Origin: an uncultured Ruminobacter sp.
GTDB taxonomy: Bacteria > Pseudomonadota > Gammaproteobacteria > Enterobacterales > Succinivibrionaceae
Direction: 5' to 3'
DNA: 6,105 nt
Assembly: GCA_900767005.1 (NCBI GenBank)
Contig: CAAFXL010000435.1
Location: forward strand, 1-6,105
How positions within the stretch are numbered: position 1 is the first letter of the stretch; every line of letters starts with the position of its first letter. Shown piece after piece: positions 1-6,105 of this stretch. The notes beneath the pieces were generated by a model. That model did no database searches. It saw nothing but the letters and a program-made list of their open reading frames with translations, and was not told the DNA's origin. Position numbers and translations under genes: made by a program.

Positions 1-36
1 TCTACACTCTTTCCCTACACGACGCTCTTCCGATCT
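1..36 (+). other. Illumina TruSeq/P5 read-1 adapter remnant (artefact)
   Basis: These 36 bases match the 3' portion of the Illumina P5/TruSeq universal adapter, which is also the read-1 sequencing primer site. They include the characteristic CTACACGACGCTC core and end in GCTCTTCCGATCT, the ligation junction. Genomic sequence begins at base 37, directly after the T of the junction, as expected for the start of a sequenced insert. The adapter reads open in the frame of the neighbouring minus-strand gene, adding twelve false residues (RSEERRVGKECR) with no stop. Any automatic gene call reaching base 1 would therefore carry a spurious C-terminus. This is seen directly in the sequence and is not a biological element. 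Confidence 0.98.
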
Positions 37-1095
37 ATCAGTCTTAGAATGAGCTATCATTTCCGCAATGATACGCGCCACAGCCTTTGATTCTTCATAG
101 TGCGTTAAGTTCTCTTGATAGCATTTATCAAAACCTGCAAGAACTGCACTTTCAAACTCTAAGACCTCTAAAGCAAGTGATAAATCACGATAATTTAAAA
201 AGTCTTCACCTGTAAGATTATAGCGGTCTAAAATCTCCTGACGGATATCTTTAACGTAAGGTTCAGCATTAAGGGAATTAATTCTTGAAATTGAGCTTCT
301 TGCAAAAGCACTAATGGTTACGTAACCACTATTAGTACCAAGCACTAAACCATTAGGCATAGTTTCTAAAAAGCTCATTGATAAATTGGCTCTAATACCA
401 TTTTGACCAACTAAAATCGCATTAGCACGCACATCTACATTAAACTCAGAATTAAATTCAATATCCGAACTAAGTACCCTTAAGTTACGACCTAAAAGCA
501 TCACCGCTCCTGCTACCCCTAAGGAACCGATATCATTAAGTAACCCGCCACCAAGTTGTGGATTAAAAAAGCGGTTTTTTGGGTCAATTTCAGGAACTTG
601 ACCTAAACTAATATTAATTGTCCCAATTTTACCAATTCCATCAATTGGTTCATTATTATTAATTGCTTCTTGGTATTTTTTTAGTAGTGGTGAGCAAAGA
701 GCAGGATTGGCCTCCATAAAAATTCGGCGTTCAGATTTAATGGTGGTTTCAATTGCGGCAAGTTGCAACATATTTTGCACCATGCTCTTTTCAAGTAAAA
801 CATTTTTACCATGAAACATGGCATCTAGAGCATGTTTAGTATGCACATCATTTGAGGTTGCAATATAAACGTAATTTGCGTCATCATGCTCCCAGAGATT
901 GGCAAGGCTATCATAGGCAAGAGTTTGGCCTTCAAGCCCAAACTCACTAATAAGAGCTTGGGATTTTGTGATATCACGTCCGCAAATTGCAGTGATTGGG
1001 CGTTTAAGCTTAAGCAAAACCTTAATCATTTGCTTAGCTACTAATCCCGTCCCAATAATTGCAACTGCTAAAGGATTTTCCTCATATCTTGCCAT
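37..1095 (-). CDS. Gfo/Idh/MocA-family NAD(P)-dependent oxidoreductase, 3'-truncated by the contig end
   Basis: The reading frame is open for 353 codons from ATG at 1095 to the adapter junction. The start is supported by AAGGA at 1108-1104, eight bases upstream. The N-terminus is a Rossmann fold: the strand VAIIGTGLVA holds the GxGxxA dinucleotide loop (residues 15-20), CGR (38-40) ends beta-2, and YIAT (77-80) is the usual family strand. LEKSMVQN (101-108) matches the family EKP motif, keeping Lys103 but with Ser for Pro. The second domain has NPQLGGGLLNDIG (178-190), typical of the glucose-fructose oxidoreductase/dihydrodiol dehydrogenase branch. The residue four after Asp188, normally Tyr or His, is Leu192. 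Family members oxidise or reduce sugars, polyols or related compounds with NAD(P); the substrate here cannot be told. The C-terminal helix around 335-350 suggests the true stop lies only a few codons beyond the edge. It sits 11 bp after tsaB and is probably cotranscribed with it. Confidence 0.85.
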
Positions 1096-1106
1096 ATTTT
1101 AGATCC

Positions 1107-1796
1107 TTATTTTTGCTCAGAAACTTTTTTCCAAGTAACCGTATCTCTTACATATAATGGTAATAATTCTTCAGGTTCCAATCTTTCACTACTATTTAAA
1201 GCTAAATTAACCACGCTTTTTGCCATAGGTAAATTGTTTTTTGATACTACACCTAAAGTCATGCTTTCTTTAAGGTTACTATAAGTTGTAAAAGCGGTAC
1301 CTGAATAAGCAAACTTATTATTTCCTAAAGTTTCTTTTATTTTTGTTATGGCGTCTTCTGGTTTTACCACAGATTCTTCTATTAAACTTACAAGCTTTTT
1401 ATTTTCTAAGTGGTAAATTCCTAAATAAACTTCACCCATGCGAGCATCAATGGCACTCACTGCATATTCGCACTTAGTTTCTTCCATAGCGTTATCAGCC
1501 ATTGCCTCAAGGTCGCAAATACCTACCACCTTTTTATCTGAGCCTAACGCTAAACCTTGGGTAATACTAACCCCAATACGCACCCCAGTAAAGGAACCTG
1601 GGCCCTTACCACAGGCTAAAAAATCTAAATCAGCTAATGATAGTGCATGTTCTTTTAAAATTTCATCTACCATTGGTAATAAAAGCTTGGTGTGTCCTTG
1701 AGGGCATACTTCATTTTTCTCATAAAAAACACCATCAACATATAATGCTACACTGCAGCCCTCGGTTGAAGCATCAATTCCTAAAACCTTAGTCAT
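1107..1796 (-). CDS. tsaB: TsaB, tRNA threonylcarbamoyladenosine (t6A) biosynthesis protein
   Basis: This 229-residue protein is about the length of E. coli TsaB (YeaZ, 231). TsaB is a cytoplasmic ASKHA-fold protein that dimerises with TsaD and works with TsaE to transfer threonylcarbamoyl (made by TsaC) to A37 of ANN-decoding tRNAs. Visible hallmarks are the N-terminal VLGIDASTEGCSVAL (4-18), the signature GKGPGSFTGVRIGV (63-76), AIDARMGEVYLGIY (115-128), and the C-terminal LLPLYVRDTVTWKK (211-224). It lacks the paired-histidine metal site of TsaD, as expected for TsaB. The ATG start follows GAGGA at 1807-1803 with a six-base spacer. It lies 81 bp downstream of the yoaA-like helicase gene, the same neighbour as in E. 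coli, and its stop touches the ribosome binding site of the oxidoreductase gene, so translation of the two may be coupled. Identity is very secure. Confidence 0.97.
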   Translation of the reverse strand: MTKVLGIDASTEGCSVALYVDGVFYEKNEVCPQGHTKLLLPMVDEILKEHALSLADLDFLACGKGPGSFTGVRIGVSITQGLALGSDKKVVGICDLEAMADNAMEETKCEYAVSAIDARMGEVYLGIYHLENKKLVSLIEESVVKPEDAITKIKETLGNNKFAYSGTAFTTYSNLKESMTLGVVSKNNLPMAKSVVNLALNSSERLEPEELLPLYVRDTVTWKKVSEQK

Positions 1797-1868
1797 GCTA
1801 TATCCTCACTTTGCTTACTTAATTTTAATAATTTTTTGAATTTTTAAGTAAATCTATTCCACAATTTT
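1797..1868. other. AT-rich yoaA-tsaB intergenic gap with weak inverted repeat
   Basis: This gap holds the tsaB ribosome binding site (GAGGA at 1807-1803, minus strand) and is otherwise very AT-rich. A perfect 8-bp inverted repeat, TTACTTAA at 1815-1822 and TTAAGTAA at 1844-1851, is separated by 21 bp. With one G-C pair it would form only a weak hairpin. A minus-strand TAAAAT at 1827-1822 with TTTACT at 1852-1847 resembles promoter boxes, but the 19-bp spacing is poor. I do not call a separate tsaB promoter from this. Confidence 0.3.
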
Positions 1869-1888
1869 AAAAGATCTCTAGATCTTTT
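1869..1888 (-). repeat. Perfect 8-bp inverted repeat overlapping the yoaA stop codon
   Basis: AAAAGATC (1869-1876) and GATCTTTT (1881-1888) are perfect complements around a 4-base loop. The TAG stop of the helicase gene (1880-1878) falls in the loop and stem. On the minus-strand transcript the 3' arm ends in UUUU and is followed by AAAAUU rather than a continuing U-run, and the stem has only two G-C pairs. It could be a weak terminator or an RNA processing or stability hairpin between yoaA and tsaB. The sequence does not decide which, and chance is possible in DNA this AT-rich. Confidence 0.4.
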
Positions 1889-4800
1889 GTAAAAAAGCTT
1901 TTACCTCACTCAAACTTTCAGTTTGAGTAAAGTGGGCAAAAGCATCAATAAATGTTTTGCGATAATTCTTATTAGAGCCTTCAAGTAATTGTGGGGCACA
2001 TAAAATAATTGCCCCTTTATCAGTTTCACTTCTAATTAATCTTCCTACCCCTTGATATAGATCAATCATGGCTCTTGGGATTGATACTACATTAAAAGCA
2101 CTACGCATATTTAAAATCTGGGTATAAAATCTTTCATCAGCTTTACAATCAATTGAAGGACCTGGGAAAGGAATCTTATCAATAATTACTAAAGTTAGAG
2201 CATCCCCAATTACATTGACCCCTTCCCAGAATGATTTAGTGCCCACTAAGATAGCATTACCAACATTTGTAAAATTCTTAATGATTTCATTTTTATTCAT
2301 GTTTGGTGTTTGCACAAAAAGCTTACGCTTTTTTAAAGATTTTGAAAATCTTATCGCTTTAGCAATAAGCTCAATTTGAGCATTTGAAGTGCATAGATAG
2401 AATACCCCGCCCTTAGCCGCATTAATGGTATCAGATAAGATTTCAATCTTATCACTAGCTTTAAAGATATTTTCCCCTATTTCTCTAGGGACACAAAATA
2501 GAGCATGATTCTTATAATCAAAAGGACTCTTAAAAGCATAAGCCTTTAACTTATCCTCATTTAAATCAAGAGAGCTAATAAATGAATAGAAGCCATCTTG
2601 ACGAATAGCATTATTTCTATCATTAATAACTTGTTTTACTTGAATAGTGGCACTTGTAAAAATAAAGGAAGTATTTTGAAAAAATCCATTATTTAAAATA
2701 AACTGATGCATTTCGCGCCCTGGTTGGTATGGCGAAATATTTAGTGCAAAATTTCCCTTTTTATCTTTAAAGAACCAGCGATAATACCTACTTTCATCAA
2801 AATTTGCTCCACCAAAGAAATCTTTATATAGTGGCTTTACTACATCATAAACATCTTCAAGGGAATCAAGAGCTACAGAATCTAAAAAGCCAATAACACC
2901 GCCACCTTGTGATTGCCCATCTTCATCTTTATTAGGGATTGCAGTAATACTTTTTATTGTATCTTTAAAACATAAAAATGAACCGATGAAATTTGCTCCA
3001 TTATCATAATAAAGGTTTTCATCAATAGCTCCAGCATCTAAAAAATCCTCGATATCAGCATTTTCATCTTTTTTACTACCAAAAGCGTTTTTATTAGGGT
3101 TTTCAATCGGTTTTATTGCATCATAAATGGATCTAACTTGGTCACTTAAAAGTTCAACCCAAACTCTAAACATTTTATGGGCAACCCCACGAGAAAATGA
3201 AATACCAGCTTTTAAATCTTGTTCTACCGCATTTTTATCACTACTTAAGCCTTCACTTCTTAAAGAACTAAAGAATAAATCTAAATCAGCATGTAATTTC
3301 TTTTTAATTTCTTCTTCATGTTTTATTGCATAAGTTATAAAATCAATTCCAAGTTTGGTTGAGGTTTTATAAAACTGATTATATAAAGAATTAATTAAGT
3401 GCCCAGAAACACTATAACAAAATGCCTCAAAAATCTTAGTATTAATTTTACTACCAAGTGGCTCCATAAATTGAAGCTTGGCGGTTACTAGCTTTTCAAC
3501 TCTTTCTTTATATTCACTACTATTTATTAGTTCCGCAATCATCTTATTAATTGGGAACATATAGTTACCACTTTGCTTCACCTCAGTAAACCAATTACTA
3601 AAGTTAGTAATAACTTTATCGATAATTAAATCTTTAATATCAAGGCAATTTACGCAAATTGGCTTAATTGAAGTTTTTTCAATACTTTTTAAAATAAAGT
3701 TAAAAAGCATATATAAAGATTCAGATTCTAAAGATTTGGTAAAGGCACTACGCACGCGGTTTGGTAACTTATGACATTCATCAAACACACATACGCTTAA
3801 TCCTTCAGGGAAGAACTCGCTAGCGTTATCAGAACCATAACAAAAAATTGCATGGTTCATAATGAGGATATCAGATTTTTTTGCTCGATTTCGAGCAAAT
3901 TTATAAATACATGATTTACAAATTTTTGAGTCTTTATTGTAGCGACAATTGCCACTTGAGGTTGATAATTCACTATCAAGTCCTTCAGGCATAATTTCGC
4001 CACATTTCTTAAAATAAGCACCTAAAGTAGCAATTTCACAATAGTCATCATTATTTAAAAAATCTACGATTACTGATAGTTCTCTTAAACTTAAATGATG
4101 CTCTTTTGGTGTTTTTTTTGGTTTTAAAGGATCAATATTTACATCAATCGTATCAAAATTTTCTAATGTATCATCTTCTTTACTTAATTCTATATTTTTT
4201 AATTTTGATTTGATGCGTGGTTCTTTAGAAAGGTTAGAACTATATTTGGTTAAACGACCATCTTCTCCATCATTACTTTTATATTTTATTGAGAACTCAA
4301 TATTTTCTTTTAAGCTTTGATCTTCATCGTTAAATTTAAAAATTAATTCACTATCAGCTTGATTACATAATTGTTTAAGTTTTGCTAAACAAAGGTAATT
4401 ATTAACGCCCTTAAGTTTTGAAACAACAATATCTTCCATGCCCATAAGCTTTTTTAAATCAACGATATCTTTAAAATAAAGCTGATCTTGCAGTGCTAAA
4501 GATTCAGTTGAAATTACCGCACGATGGCGATGTAAAAAAATAGGAATTAAGTAGGCAAAGGTTTTACCAATCCCAGTTCCTGCCTCAACAATTAATTTAT
4601 TAACGTCGCTTCCCTTTTCTTTTTCACAAATAAGCTTAGCAATAAGCTTACTCATTTCAACTTGTCCTTCACGGTATTTATAACCCTCAACGCCTTTAAA
4701 AATTCCATCAGGGCCAAATTCTTTCTCTACAGTTTCTTCTAATTTATCAAGTGCTACTTCATTAGGCTTATTAAAATTGGGAAACAAGTTTAATTTACTA

Positions 4801-4895
4801 GGAGTTTCATCAAGATTATCCTTTTTACTTTCTTCTTGATTGGTAAACTTCATATTACTTAAAATTGCATGTAGCTCTTTTGATAAATCTTCCAT
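1878..4895 (-). CDS. yoaA: YoaA/DinG-family (XPD-like) Fe-S superfamily 2 DNA helicase, enlarged
   Basis: This 1005-residue protein carries all the XPD/DinG helicase motifs. They are a Q-like motif YREGQ (74-78), Walker A EAGTGIGKT (104-112), motif Ia STESLALQDQL (129-139), Walker B box DECH (372-375), motif III TSAT (747-750), GVFYLCTSN (830-838), motif V VGTKSFWEGVNV (884-895) and motif VI QGVGRLIR (948-955). Four cysteines placed as 4Fe-4S ligands are Cys169 (in NYLCLAKL), Cys317, Cys326 and Cys329. E. coli YoaA is a 5'-3' helicase acting in DNA repair with the polymerase III chi subunit HolC; the adjacent tsaB supports YoaA over DinG. It is much longer than E. coli YoaA (636). The extra length lies in about 60 N-terminal residues, a charged insert between Cys169 and Cys317, and a long arch region (about 380-735) with polar linkers near 596-625 and 653-666. 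The start is supported by AAGG at 4905-4902, six bases before ATG. The frame is intact, so the size is real unless sequencing errors compensate. Confidence 0.9.
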   Translation of the reverse strand: MEDLSKELHAILSNMKFTNQEESKKDNLDETPSKLNLFPNFNKPNEVALDKLEETVEKEFGPDGIFKGVEGYKYREGQVEMSKLIAKLICEKEKGSDVNKLIVEAGTGIGKTFAYLIPIFLHRHRAVISTESLALQDQLYFKDIVDLKKLMGMEDIVVSKLKGVNNYLCLAKLKQLCNQADSELIFKFNDEDQSLKENIEFSIKYKSNDGEDGRLTKYSSNLSKEPRIKSKLKNIELSKEDDTLENFDTIDVNIDPLKPKKTPKEHHLSLRELSVIVDFLNNDDYCEIATLGAYFKKCGEIMPEGLDSELSTSSGNCRYNKDSKICKSCIYKFARNRAKKSDILIMNHAIFCYGSDNASEFFPEGLSVCVFDECHKLPNRVRSAFTKSLESESLYMLFNFILKSIEKTSIKPICVNCLDIKDLIIDKVITNFSNWFTEVKQSGNYMFPINKMIAELINSSEYKERVEKLVTAKLQFMEPLGSKINTKIFEAFCYSVSGHLINSLYNQFYKTSTKLGIDFITYAIKHEEEIKKKLHADLDLFFSSLRSEGLSSDKNAVEQDLKAGISFSRGVAHKMFRVWVELLSDQVRSIYDAIKPIENPNKNAFGSKKDENADIEDFLDAGAIDENLYYDNGANFIGSFLCFKDTIKSITAIPNKDEDGQSQGGGVIGFLDSVALDSLEDVYDVVKPLYKDFFGGANFDESRYYRWFFKDKKGNFALNISPYQPGREMHQFILNNGFFQNTSFIFTSATIQVKQVINDRNNAIRQDGFYSFISSLDLNEDKLKAYAFKSPFDYKNHALFCVPREIGENIFKASDKIEILSDTINAAKGGVFYLCTSNAQIELIAKAIRFSKSLKKRKLFVQTPNMNKNEIIKNFTNVGNAILVGTKSFWEGVNVIGDALTLVIIDKIPFPGPSIDCKADERFYTQILNMRSAFNVVSIPRAMIDLYQGVGRLIRSETDKGAIILCAPQLLEGSNKNYRKTFIDAFAHFTQTESLSEVKAFLQKI

Positions 4896-4921
4896 GTAAA
4901 GCCTTAAGGGAAAAACAAAAA

Positions 4922-4935
4922 CTTATTTAAATAAG
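4922..4935. repeat. 14-bp perfect palindrome in the yoaA leader
   Basis: CTTATTTAAATAAG is a perfect uninterrupted palindrome. It lies between the leader hairpin and the yoaA ribosome binding site, 27 bp upstream of the start codon. On the minus strand it is followed by TTTTTGTTTTT. Without a loop it would form a poor RNA hairpin, so a dimeric protein site is the better reading if it is functional. It is nearly all A and T, so chance occurrence is possible. Confidence 0.35.
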
Positions 4936-4942
4936 ATTTAAT

Positions 4943-4973
4943 AAAAAACTTAAAGTAAAGTTATTACTTTAAG
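4943..4973 (-). terminator. Hairpin plus T-run in the yoaA leader, possible intrinsic terminator/attenuator
   Basis: On the minus strand, CTTAAAGTAA (4973-4964) and TTACTTTAAG (4958-4949) form a perfect 10-bp stem with a 5-base loop. The run of T residues at 4948-4943 follows at once. This is the layout of a Rho-independent terminator, though the stem has only two G-C pairs and so is weak. No minus-strand gene ends upstream, because the next gene is divergent. The element would therefore either attenuate yoaA transcription from the promoter at 5041-5012 or block antisense transcripts coming out of the membrane protein gene. Confidence 0.45.
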
Positions 4974-5011
4974 CCTAAATTTGGGGATAAGTTATAAAAT
5001 TTATTTTAAAA

Positions 5012-5041
5012 ATTATACAATATTTGCAACCATATTGTCAC
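5012..5041 (-). promoter_or_regulatory. Sigma70-type promoter for yoaA-tsaB-oxidoreductase
   Basis: Read on the minus strand, the -35 box GTGACA (5041-5036) matches five of six consensus bases, and the -10 box TATAAT (5017-5012) is perfect, with an 18-bp spacer. The start of transcription would fall near 5005, giving a leader of roughly 110 bases before the yoaA ATG. This is the best promoter match in the divergent region. Confidence 0.6.
5017..5038. promoter_or_regulatory. Operator-like inverted repeat ACAATAT-N8-ATATTGT
   Basis: ACAATAT (5017-5023) and ATATTGT (5032-5038) are perfect inverted copies 8 bp apart. They fill the spacer of the yoaA promoter and overlap the edges of both its -35 and -10 boxes. 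A dimeric repressor bound here would block RNA polymerase. The arms do not match a regulator site I recognise with confidence. The operator role is inferred from position and symmetry. Confidence 0.4.
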
Positions 5042-5067
5042 AACCAAATCAAAGCTAAAACTTAATA

Positions 5068-5096
5068 ATGACGAAATTTTCAAATAAGTGTAAAAT
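5068..5096 (+). promoter_or_regulatory. Putative promoter for the membrane protein gene
   Basis: ATGACG (5068-5073, four of six matches to TTGACA) and TAAAAT (5091-5096, five of six matches to TATAAT) are separated by the ideal 17 bp. Transcription would start near 5103, leaving a short leader of about 27 bases before the ATG at 5130. Confidence 0.45.
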
Positions 5097-5129
5097 AACT
5101 TAACTTTTTGTTTATTTGGAATGCTTTAG

Positions 5130-6105
5130 ATGTCTACCAATTCAAGCTCTGTTTATCAAGAAAATTTCACCCAACTAATCATTAGATTTGTTATTTTATT
5201 AGTTTCTTTAATCGGGATTTTTTTCTTAATAAATCTTACCAAAGATTTAACGATTAAGACCATAATCGCGACCTTTTCAACGATTATTTTTTTATTTATT
5301 CCCCGCTTGTTTTATGCTAGATACCTTAGAGTAATCACTAATGAAGAAGCCAAAATTGAATTTATGCCTAAAGGATTTTGGGAGCGTTTTATTTTTGCAA
5401 CTAGAGATACTTTAGCTTCTCCTTTTATTGTAGTGGTAGCTGCAATAATGACTTATTTTGCCCTAATTACTAAACACACTGATGGACTAATTATCATTGC
5501 TCTTTCAGTTGTGCTTTTTATCGCTCTTGAATGCTCTTTAAATTTACCCAAAGTAGCAGCTCTTTTTGCAGTATCAAAAATTCCCTCAGTCTTTCCATTT
5601 TACCGCCGCTGGATTGCAATATTAATCACAGGTTTAATCTCTTTTATTATTTCCTTTGTGTTTTTTGAGCCAAGTTTTACTAAAGATGAAGCTTTTAAGT
5701 TATTAGCAAGCGAGGTTACAAGTAGAAAGGAAAGTTCAACCTACGCAATTTCAATCTTTGTTCAAGCATTAAATATTACTCAGGCACTAAGTAATTACTT
5801 AATTGGTTTAACCCAAGATAATATTTGGTATTATGCTCTTAAGTTTTTATTTATTGCTCTACCTTATACCATTCTTTCAATTAATATTACTTTAGGTATT
5901 TCTTTAATTACGCTATCACGTTACCGCATTAAAGAGGTAATCTCAAAGCAAGAATGGGTAATTAAACGCCAAAACTTCTTTATGCGTCATTGGAAGAATA
6001 TCCTTCTTCCAATCTTTCTTGTAAGCTTATTTGTGGGAGCTTACCATTTTGGTAAACCATACTACGATAAATACGTTGCCGTTGCGATTAATAAACCAGA
6101 AAACA
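5130..6105 (+). CDS. Polytopic inner-membrane protein of unknown function, 3'-truncated by the window end
   Basis: The frame is open for 325 codons from ATG at 5130 to the right edge. GGA at 5118-5120 is a weak ribosome binding site nine bases upstream; the ATG at 5121 is excluded by an immediate in-frame TAG. About seven hydrophobic segments are visible, near residues 20-36, 43-60, 97-114, 119-135, 161-179, 237-262 and 291-306. Basic clusters (RLFYARYLR at 59-67, FYRRW at 157-161, RYRIKEV and KRQNFFMRHWK at 264-289) fit an N-in, C-out topology, with a roughly 55-residue periplasmic loop at 180-236. No signal peptide, ATPase, transporter or enzyme motif is recognisable, and I do not know the family. 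The gene diverges from yoaA. Base composition and codon use look like its neighbours, so there is no sign of recent transfer. The C-terminal part after the last segment is cut off, so a periplasmic domain may follow. Confidence 0.82.
   Translation, partial: MSTNSSSVYQENFTQLIIRFVILLVSLIGIFFLINLTKDLTIKTIIATFSTIIFLFIPRLFYARYLRVITNEEAKIEFMPKGFWERFIFATRDTLASPFIVVVAAIMTYFALITKHTDGLIIIALSVVLFIALECSLNLPKVAALFAVSKIPSVFPFYRRWIAILITGLISFIISFVFFEPSFTKDEAFKLLASEVTSRKESSTYAISIFVQALNITQALSNYLIGLTQDNIWYYALKFLFIALPYTILSINITLGISLITLSRYRIKEVISKQEWVIKRQNFFMRHWKNILLPIFLVSLFVGAYHFGKPYYDKYVAVAINKPEN

Larger units (their letters stand above)
4896..5129. promoter_or_regulatory. Divergent control region between yoaA and the membrane protein gene
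   Basis: These 234 bp separate two divergently transcribed genes. They hold a minus-strand promoter, a plus-strand promoter, a leader hairpin with T-run, a 14-bp palindrome and a 7-8-7 inverted repeat, each listed separately. The two putative -35 boxes (5036-5041 minus, 5068-5073 plus) are only 26 bp apart, so a protein bound here could affect both genes. I see no tRNA, no small ORF with a credible ribosome binding site, and no LexA-type CTGT-N8-ACAG box. Confidence 0.6.

Noticed and set aside
1438..1701. Plus-strand open frame of 87 codons inside tsaB
   Set aside because: It is antisense to a strongly conserved gene, has no ribosome binding site worth calling, and its composition mirrors the TsaB codons. 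I treat it as a shadow frame.
1815..1851. Separate promoter or terminator for tsaB in the yoaA-tsaB gap
   Set aside because: The promoter-like boxes have a 19-bp spacer and a weak -35, and the 8-bp inverted repeat has one G-C pair and a 21-base loop. Neither is better than expected in such AT-rich DNA.
3127..3333. Plus-strand open frame of 68 codons inside the helicase gene
   Set aside because: It is antisense to the arch region of an intact helicase frame and shows no recognisable protein feature.
4982..4990. DnaA-box-like TTATCCCCA on the minus strand
   Set aside because: It has one mismatch to TTATCCACA, stands alone, and there is no cluster of boxes or replication gene nearby, so an origin or DnaA control is not supported.
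4896..5129. Possible LexA (SOS) box before yoaA
   Set aside because: I looked for CTGT-N8-ACAG or a close variant on both strands and saw none, so SOS control is not supported by the sequence.
5130..6105. Membrane protein as a known transporter, phage or secretion-system component
   Set aside because: The hydrophobic pattern alone is not diagnostic, no signature motif is visible, and the gene is incomplete, so no function was assigned.

Overview
This 6.1 kb window is an AT-rich bacterial chromosomal fragment. Three genes lie on the minus strand: a YoaA/DinG-type iron-sulfur helicase, tsaB, and a Gfo/Idh/MocA-family oxidoreductase that runs off the left edge. One unrecognised polytopic membrane protein gene lies on the plus strand and runs off the right edge. 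The adjacency yoaA-tsaB is the same as in Escherichia coli and points to a gammaproteobacterium. The low GC and the many charged insertions suggest a host-associated, low-GC lineage such as the Succinivibrionaceae, but that placement is a guess from gene order and composition only.

Layout: bases 1-36 are not biological. They are the Illumina TruSeq/P5 read-1 adapter left on the contig end. Bases 37-1095 (minus) encode the truncated oxidoreductase. Bases 1107-1796 (minus) encode TsaB, needed for the universal tRNA modification t6A. Bases 1878-4895 (minus) encode a 1005-residue XPD/DinG-like helicase, far longer than the 636-residue E. coli YoaA. Bases 4896-5129 are a 234-bp divergent control region. 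Bases 5130-6105 (plus) encode at least 325 residues of a membrane protein with about seven transmembrane segments.

The three minus-strand genes probably form an operon read yoaA -> tsaB -> oxidoreductase, with gaps of 81 and 11 bp; the last ribosome binding site touches the tsaB stop codon. A good sigma70-type promoter for yoaA (GTGACA-18-TATAAT) lies about 110 bp upstream of its start and carries an operator-like inverted repeat between its boxes. The inferred leader contains a 10-bp hairpin followed by a T-run, which looks like an intrinsic terminator placed ahead of the gene.

I see no CRISPR array, transposon, tRNA, rRNA or clear novel multi-gene system. The most interesting points are the leader/operator architecture before yoaA, the enlarged helicase, and an oxidoreductase that appears to lack the usual catalytic Tyr/His.
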